From the NCBI GenBank assembly GCA_963766295.1, contig CAVXYW010000002.1, forward strand, positions 806,001 through 870,000: a stretch of 64,000 nt of DNA, written 5' to 3'. The stretch's first letter is position 1, and each line of letters begins with the position of its first letter. Below, piece by piece: positions 59,038-64,000 of this stretch. The notes beneath the pieces were generated by a model that had not been told where the DNA came from, did no database searches, and was given only the letters and a program-made list of their open reading frames with translations. Made by a program: the position numbers and the translations under genes. The DNA comes from JBBDRJ01 sp963766295. GTDB taxonomy: Bacteria > Actinomycetota > JAICYB01.

Positions 59038-60243
59038 CTATCCGACCGCGGCGAAGATCTTCCCGACGTTTTCCTCGGAGAAAAACTCCGCAGGGGACGT
59101 AACACCGGCAGCCACTCTGCAGAATCCGTCCATAGCTTCCTGATTGCCGTGAATCGCACCCAGTAGCTGCTGCATCTCCGGCGGCGGCGGCTCGAGGGTC
59201 GCGAGCATCGACGTGAACTCGTACATGGGTATGACGTGTGCGTCCCGTGCCTGCTGAACTTCTGCCATCGCCACGTCGAAGTCACGAGCTCCCGACAGTG
59301 CTTCGTCGATCGCATCTGTCGTCGCCTCGGCATCACGGAATGCGTCCTGGATCCCCTGGGCGGTGATGTAGTCCTTGTTGTAGGAGGCGTCGCCCACGAG
59401 AGCCCAGCCGGGTCCGTAGGGCTTCCGCAAGTAACCGGGCACAGCTGCGCCGACGAACCGCTCCTCGCGCTTGGCGCCGCGCAGTCGTTCGGCGAACTCC
59501 GGCACAAGATCGATGGACTTCAAGTAGTTGCCTTCGATGTCTTTCTTGTTGGCACTTTGCTCGGCCGGCGGCCATCCGACGATGACGAGCGTCAGGTCGT
59601 CGTTGGTCGGCCAGACGGCGAACCCTCGGGCCGGACGGATGTAGGTCTCGAAACCTCCTACCGGCAGATTGCTCCAGTAGGTGTAATAGCTCTGCAGGAG
59701 TTGCGGCTTTTGGTTGTATTCCTCGGGACCGACCACCTCGGCAACCGATGAGTGCCGGCCGTCCGCACCCACAACGATCCGGGCACGTTCGATCACGGTG
59801 TTGCCGTTCCGACTGTGTCCACGGATGCCGCATACCCGACCGTCTTCTATGACGAGTCCTTCAACCGTGAAGGCTTCACGGACTTCGGCGCCCGATTCGG
59901 CGGCCGCGTCAACGAGGATCTTGTCGAGCACCGTTCTGCGCGGTGCGTACGACACGGGTTCACCCTCGATCCCGGGCGAGCCGGAGATCGCGAACGGCCC
60001 GAAATTGAACGTGTAGTTGTGGATCGCCGGGCTGCCGGTGGCGACGACGCGGTCCAACAGTCCCCATCGCCGAAGCGCTGAGACCCCCAGCGGGTGGATG
60101 AGATGCGTAGAGACCGTGTCACTAGGGAACGTCGCCCCATCGACGACGAGGACCTTGTGACCCTTGCGGGCCAGCAGCATGGCCGTCGGTGAGCCGGCGC
60201 AGCGAGCTCCGACGACGATCGCGTCGTATCCGTTGGTTGGCAT
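59038..60243 (-). CDS. FAD-dependent monooxygenase (PHBH-like)
   Basis: The 401-residue flavoprotein has an N-terminal FAD motif (AIVVGARCAGSPTAMLLARKG, with GARCAGS in place of GAGPAG), the RARIVVGADGRHSSVAEVVG DG motif and the GWALVGDASYNKDYITAQGI GD motif. Groups like this hydroxylate aromatic or polycyclic compounds. The start ATG 60243 has GGAGACG upstream. It is the middle gene of a minus-strand operon (61364 to 58651). Confidence 0.9.
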   Translation of the reverse strand: MPTNGYDAIVVGARCAGSPTAMLLARKGHKVLVVDGATFPSDTVSTHLIHPLGVSALRRWGLLDRVVATGSPAIHNYTFNFGPFAISGSPGIEGEPVSYAPRRTVLDKILVDAAAESGAEVREAFTVEGLVIEDGRVCGIRGHSRNGNTVIERARIVVGADGRHSSVAEVVGPEEYNQKPQLLQSYYTYWSNLPVGGFETYIRPARGFAVWPTNDDLTLVIVGWPPAEQSANKKDIEGNYLKSIDLVPEFAERLRGAKREERFVGAAVPGYLRKPYGPGWALVGDASYNKDYITAQGIQDAFRDAEATTDAIDEALSGARDFDVAMAEVQQARDAHVIPMYEFTSMLATLEPPPPEMQQLLGAIHGNQEAMDGFCRVAAGVTSPAEFFSEENVGKIFAAVG

Positions 60244-60261
60244 CTCTCGTCTCCTTGTCTG

Positions 60262-61364
60262 CTAGGCGCTGGCCGTTTGTGGCGCTGGCGTTGATTCAGT
60301 ACTGCGTGAAGCGAGGTGCTTAGCGATGTAAGCGGCGTCGCGACCCACGCCGGGAAGCGTGTCCGAAGTCGCAGCGAACTGGAACACGAGGCCCATGAAG
60401 TAAAAGCCGGGCACCGAACCGACGATGCCGCGCTTGTGCATGGGCGAGCCTTCGCCGTCGAACGCATCGAGATCGATCCAGTCGAAGCTCTGACGAAAGC
60501 CGGTGGTCCATACGACGTTGGCCACGTCCAGCACTCGTCCGTCTTCGAGAACGGGACGTCCGTTCTTCACGCCGACGATCCGGCCGACCCGCTCGACCCC
60601 GGCCGCTTCTAGATCCTTGGTCTTGACGCGGATGAGTGGTGCTGCGTGCTTCTTGAACTCGCGCCCGCTTTCCTTCCGATCGGGTTGCGCATCGTCAGCA
60701 GGTGCTGACCTACGAAGCGAACGATCGGGAGCGCGTACTTCGCCGTGCGGGGTCCGTGCTTGAACGGGATCTGCGCGGTCGGTGATCCCGCGAGGATCGT
60801 TTCGTGCGTGCGTTGCAGCTCGAAGGCTATCTCGGCCCCCGAGTTCCCGACGCCGACGACGAGGACCGGTCCTTCCTGCAGCTGCGAGGGACTCTTGTAC
60901 TGCTTGGAGTGGAGCTGGACGATGTTGGGGTCCAGGTCGGGAGCGAATTCCGGGCACTTCGGGATCTGGAACGCGCCGGTGGCAACGATGACGTTGTCGG
61001 CTTCGAACCGGTGTCCGCGCGACGTGACTACGAATCTGCCGTCCTCCTTGGTTAGACCCGTAATGGCTACGCCCGTGCGAACGGGAAGCTCGAAGCGAGC
61101 CGCGTAATGTTCCAGGTAGTCGGCCATCTCGTCTTTGGTCGGGAAGGTGTTGGGCTTTGCCGGGAACCGCAAGCCGGGGAGGTGGTTGTACTTGGCCGGC
61201 GTGAACAATCGCAGGGAGTCCCAGCGCTTGCGCCATGCATCGCCGACGCGCTCGTTGGCGTCGAGGATCAGCAGCGACCGCCCTTTCTTGGCTACGTGAT
61301 ACCCGGCGGCCAAGCCGGCCTGTCCGCCGCCGATGATGATCGTGTCCACGTATTCGCTCTTCAT
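60262..61364 (-). CDS. Flavin-containing monooxygenase/oxidoreductase, one-base frameshift
   Basis: The protein has about 367 residues after correction. The start ATG 61364 follows AGGGAGGGA. FAD motif TIIIGGGQAGLAAGYHVA, then RWDSLRLFTPAKYNHLPG and the NADPH motif VLVVGVGNSGAEIAFELQ lie in the first frame, which runs to MRNPIGRKAG. The second frame starts REFKKHAAPLIRVKTKDL and continues through ATGF-like WTTGFRQSFDWI to 60262. One base seems missing near 60661-60680. The group resembles putative flavin monooxygenases (CzcO-like). It is the first gene of the monooxygenase-SnoaL operon. Confidence 0.82.
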
Positions 61365-61519
61365 GACTCCCTCCCTTGGCGTTTTCGAGCCGCTACGAGG
61401 ACCGTAGGGCAGGAGAGTCGTGGCGGCTTCGGGGAAAAGACCCAACTTCCCTGGAAAGGGAATGGTTAGTTCTATGTAGCTGCGCGAGATGACCTTCGCT
61501 CATCTCGCTAGCTGCCCTC

Positions 61520-61542
61520 GAAGCAGCGCAGAGCGCTGCTTC
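61520..61542. terminator. Perfect 10-bp inverted repeat, possible terminator
   Basis: GAAGCAGCGC-AGA-GCGCTGCTTC, perfect ten-base arms around a three-base loop, lies just after the end of the LuxR-TPR gene (minus strand, stop at 61558) and before the monooxygenase operon promoter. There is no clear T-run, as is often so in high-GC actinobacteria. Confidence 0.5.
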
Positions 61543-61557
61543 AGCGGGTAGGCGCGC

Positions 61558-63186
61558 CTAGACCAGGTCGTTCTCGTAGGCGAAGGCCGTCGCCGCCGAC
61601 CTGGAGGTGACGCCCAGCTTCGTGAAGATGTTTGCCACGTGACGCGCCACGGTCTTCTCGCTCAGGACGAGATCTGCCGCCACGGCGCGGTTGGTCTTGC
61701 CTGTGGCGATGAGGCGGAGCACCTCGAGTTCACGAGGGGTGAGGCCCCCAACCGGGCCGGACTCCGAGCCAAGTGCAGCGAGTTCTTCGAGCCTTCTGAC
61801 ATCCGCCGCCGCGCCGAGTTCACGAAAGAGACCGAGGGCGGCATCGAGCTCCATCTGCTCGCCATCGCGGTCGCCGAGGTTATGAAGTGCCAAACCGATG
61901 AGAGAGCGAGCGCGCGCGACCTCATAGGGAACGTCTAGATCCGTCCAATCAGCACATGCTTGCCGGAGTCGCTCGAGAGCCGAGCGCGGCTGTCCTTCTG
62001 CAAGGAGCACCGCACCTTGCGCCTGTTCGGCCGTAGCACGAAAGACCTGCGTTTCGAGCGGCACCACCAGCTCAACCAATTCGTCGGCCGCACCTCTAGC
62101 CGTGGTTGGGTCACCGGACGCAAGAGCGATCTCGACCAATGCCGGCAGTAGCAGAGCCTTTTTCGACGGGGTGTGGGCCTCATCGGCCGCGCGCACTATC
62201 GAAGCCCGGGCGGTTTCAGGTTGGCCTTGGGCCAGACGCAGAAGGGCGAGACCCGGCTGTGGGTCGAACCCCCGCCGACTGGCTTCGCGAAATGCGCCTT
62301 CGGCCTCGTCGAAGTTGCCCAGCAGTCGATGGAGCTCGCCCAGCGTGTATTGCGCCCGAGCTTGCACCGGATGCTCGCCGAGGCGATCGCGAGCGCTGTT
62401 GACTTCCTCGATCGCCTCCAACCATGAACCCCTCATCTGTTTGATCTCTGCGCGATGGATCAGACACTGTCCCCGGTATGGGACGAGGTCCGGTTGGGCT
62501 TCGCACCATCGCGTGAGGGCTTCCGTCCACTCTTGAGCGCGGCGCAGATCGAGGATCTCGAAGCATCCCTCTATGACCGTGCAATAGAGATTTCCGGTCA
62601 AGGCTGCGGAAAGCTCCCCGGCCGTCAGCGAAACCATCCCGAGGTCGAGCATCGCCACGCCTTCGCTTACGCGTCCCAATCGCAGCAGCGCCCGTCCCTG
62701 ACCTACGAGGGCTGTTGCCATCAAGTCGGCTTCCAGGAAGCGCTGGCCGATCTCGGCGGCCCGAACGAAGATGCCGAGGGACGCCTGCGGATCCATATCG
62801 ACCATCGGGATGGCCATGGGCAGAAGGAGGTAACCGCGCTCCACGCAATCTTCGTCTATTTCGTCCAGCAGGCCCTGCGCGCGTCCGAACCATCCCATGG
62901 CCGGCGCGAACTCGCCGCGATTGATCATTCCGAAGCCGAGATGGAAGGCGCACCGAGCAGCTCGGATCGGGTCGCCTCGCTCCAGGAACGCTTCGTGCGC
63001 ACGGGTCCAGGCGGCGTCGCATTCCGCGTCCCTTCCCGTGAGGAAAGCCGCCGTAGCCATCAACTCCATATCTTCGGGGTGTAGCGAGGCTTCGGTGTCG
63101 GCCTTCATGAACTGCTCGAAAGCGCTCGTCCAAGCCTGCTGGACGTACGCCTGCTGTGCGCCCTCGAGTGCGCTCCCGCTCGTCAT
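61558..63186 (-). CDS. LuxR-type regulator with TPR domain
   Basis: The 542-residue protein is made of TPR-like helical repeats for about 460 residues (FHLGFGMINRGEFAPAMGWF, YTLGELHRLLGNFDEAEGAF and others) and ends with a LuxR helix-turn-helix (LTPRELEVLRLIATGKTNR, LSEKTVARHVANIFTKLGV). The usual AAA domain of large LuxR regulators is absent. It reads toward the monooxygenase operon and may control it. Start ATG 63186. Confidence 0.9.
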   Translation of the reverse strand: MTSGSALEGAQQAYVQQAWTSAFEQFMKADTEASLHPEDMELMATAAFLTGRDAECDAAWTRAHEAFLERGDPIRAARCAFHLGFGMINRGEFAPAMGWFGRAQGLLDEIDEDCVERGYLLLPMAIPMVDMDPQASLGIFVRAAEIGQRFLEADLMATALVGQGRALLRLGRVSEGVAMLDLGMVSLTAGELSAALTGNLYCTVIEGCFEILDLRRAQEWTEALTRWCEAQPDLVPYRGQCLIHRAEIKQMRGSWLEAIEEVNSARDRLGEHPVQARAQYTLGELHRLLGNFDEAEGAFREASRRGFDPQPGLALLRLAQGQPETARASIVRAADEAHTPSKKALLLPALVEIALASGDPTTARGAADELVELVVPLETQVFRATAEQAQGAVLLAEGQPRSALERLRQACADWTDLDVPYEVARARSLIGLALHNLGDRDGEQMELDAALGLFRELGAAADVRRLEELAALGSESGPVGGLTPRELEVLRLIATGKTNRAVAADLVLSEKTVARHVANIFTKLGVTSRSAATAFAYENDLV

Positions 63187-63201
63187 CGCTCGTAAACGAT
63201 A

Positions 63202-63233
63202 GAGGGACCCGCCCTCGTGGGGCGGATCCCTCA
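63202..63233. terminator. Terminator-like hairpin
   Basis: GAGGGACCCGCC and GGGCGGATCCCTC pair with one mismatch around CTCGTG, in the gap between the LuxR-TPR gene and the end of the SRPBCC gene (63256). It would end the SRPBCC transcript. No T-run is seen. Confidence 0.5.
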
Positions 63234-63255
63234 GAACCTGTCAGCGCTGAGTGGC

Positions 63256-63717
63256 CTATCCGGGCGGGCGGTCGACCTCTCCACGCCACGAGCCGCTCTC
63301 CGAGCCGCGTGACTCGATGAACTCCTTGAAGCGTTCGAGATCGCCCTTGACCCGGCGCTTCACGAAACCCAGCTTGTCGCCGACCTGCTCGGCAATGCCT
63401 TCCGGGTCGAAGTCCATCTGGAGCATGACCTTGCTTTTGCCCTCGTCCAGGCGATGGAAGGTGACGACGCCGGCCTGTTTGGGGCCATCGGTCGTGCACC
63501 AAGCGATCCGCTCGTCGGGCTTCTGCTCGGTGATCTCGGTGTCGAACTCGCGCTCGACACCTGCGATCTGTGCTTTCCAGTGGTTGTGCGTGTCATCGAC
63601 CTGCTCCACGCTTTCGACACCCTCCATGAAACGAGGGAACTCTTCGAACTGCGTCCACTGGTTGTACGCCGTGCTGACGGGAACTTCGACTTCTACTGAT
63701 TCCTCAACGACGGTCAT
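63256..63717 (-). CDS. SRPBCC (START-like) family protein
   Basis: The 153-residue protein is a single SRPBCC/polyketide cyclase-type fold: EESVEVEVPVSTAYNQWTQF, EFPRFMEGVESVEQVDD, HWKAQIAGVEREFDTEI, GVVTFHRLDEGKSKVMLQMD and a C-terminal helix (RVKGDLERFKEFIESRG). The start ATG 63717 has a strong GGAGGTGAT site. Such proteins bind hydrophobic ligands; the ligand is unknown. Confidence 0.88.
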   Translation of the reverse strand: MTVVEESVEVEVPVSTAYNQWTQFEEFPRFMEGVESVEQVDDTHNHWKAQIAGVEREFDTEITEQKPDERIAWCTTDGPKQAGVVTFHRLDEGKSKVMLQMDFDPEGIAEQVGDKLGFVKRRVKGDLERFKEFIESRGSESGSWRGEVDRPPG

Positions 63718-63777
63718 CTGGAATCACCTCCGCATGGTGACCTACCCGTCCGGCGAGGTTGTTACACGTAGAAGGAG

Positions 63778-64000
63778 TTAGCGGTTGGCTTTGCCGATGC
63801 GGTCGGCGGCTTCCTCGTACTCCTTGACCAGGTCCGCGATGACGTCGGCTACCGGGCGGATCTCGTTCATCCGTCCGACGATCTGACCGACCGGCATCGA
63901 AACGAGCTCGGGATCGTTGTGCAGCATCATCCGCGTGTGGGCTTCGGCCACGAGGATGTTCTGCAGCGGCATCGGTAGCGGTTCGGGAGCGTCTTCGTCT
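63778..64000 (-). CDS. Nitronate monooxygenase-like protein, C-terminal end only
   Basis: About 74 residues are visible before the window ends; the frame is open to 64000, so the gene continues upstream. PLQNILVAEAHTRMMLHNDPE, SMPVGQIVGRMNEIRPVADV and VKEYEEAADRIGKA match the C-terminus of NAD(P)H-dependent flavin oxidoreductases of the 2-nitropropane dioxygenase type (the GQ-x-x-G turn and the closing helix). An internal ATG at 63972 is not the start. Confidence 0.75.
   Translation of the reverse strand, partial: DEDAPEPLPMPLQNILVAEAHTRMMLHNDPELVSMPVGQIVGRMNEIRPVADVIADLVKEYEEAADRIGKANR

Noticed and set aside
1..64000. Transfer RNA, ribosomal RNA, insertion sequences, phage genes
   Set aside because: No T-arm consensus (GGTTCRANYCC) in a gene-free context, no rRNA core sequence, no transposase or integrase motif was found by reading.

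Overview
The window looks like a chromosomal segment from an uncultured or poorly known actinobacterium (Actinomycetota). GC content is high, and the gene set includes a WhiB-family iron-sulfur regulator, a PdtaS-like histidine kinase with a GAF-ANTAR protein nearby, a KstR-like TetR regulator, bacterial Ku/LigD end joining and a caa3-type cytochrome oxidase. No rRNA, tRNA, phage, insertion sequence or CRISPR array was seen. Everything here is read by eye; family names rest on motifs and remembered family features, not on a search.

Layout. 0-10 kb: housekeeping and lipid genes. These are a PAP2-diacylglycerol kinase fusion cut by the window edge, a DedA-like protein, a second PAP2 phosphatase, a zinc alcohol dehydrogenase, a tightly coupled hypothetical-GreA-MFS operon, a cyclic-nucleotide-binding protein, a polyprenyl diphosphate synthase, an AlkZ-like protein and glutamate formiminotransferase. 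10.3-16.3 kb: a 480-bp gene-free stretch full of inverted repeats precedes an HD-GYP membrane protein, a shorter relative without the HD-GYP part, and a giant adenylate cyclase-AAA-TPR protein. 16.3-19.4 kb: Ku, a VanZ-like protein and a two-domain LigD (a second Ku lies at 29.4 kb). 19.4-30.6 kb: a signalling region (STAS, GAF-ANTAR, PdtaS-like kinase, pseudo-receiver, WhiB, second STAS), two secreted RTX-repeat paralogues, FtsH and a lipid kinase. 30.6-39.3 kb: aconitase, a DoxX-like protein and the ctaC-D-E-F-G-cupredoxin block.

39.3-54.9 kb is the most interesting part. A KstR-like regulator and a 3Fe-4S ferredoxin are followed by a complete branched-chain-type ABC importer (LivG, beta-propeller lipoprotein, substrate-binding lipoprotein, fused LivHM, LivF), two secreted/membrane proteins, and a surface protein made of three copies of a head-collagen-thrombospondin-3 module. 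Then come a pair of acyl-CoA dehydrogenases resembling the heteromeric steroid side-chain enzymes of mycobacteria, a CYP125-like P450 and a cupin. Two near-identical palindromes, AGAACGTGTTCT (before the binding protein) and AGAACGCGTTCT (before the first dehydrogenase), fit the KstR operator pattern and suggest one regulon for uptake and oxidation of a sterol-like or other bulky hydrophobic acid.

54.9-64 kb: NTF2/SnoaL-like proteins, a small P-loop kinase, Rho, a hotdog thioesterase, a three-gene operon of two flavin monooxygenases and a SnoaL protein, a LuxR-TPR regulator, a SRPBCC protein and the end of a nitronate monooxygenase-like gene.

Two sequence-level oddities recur. Several genes between 35.7 and 61 kb (ctaD, ctaG, the collagen-like gene, both dehydrogenases, one monooxygenase) are interrupted by single-base indels although the protein on both sides is well conserved, which looks more like consensus error than decay. 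In addition, several well-conserved genes (aconitase, the cyclase, the binding lipoprotein) have no ATG/GTG/TTG where the protein must start; ATC or CTG would be needed.
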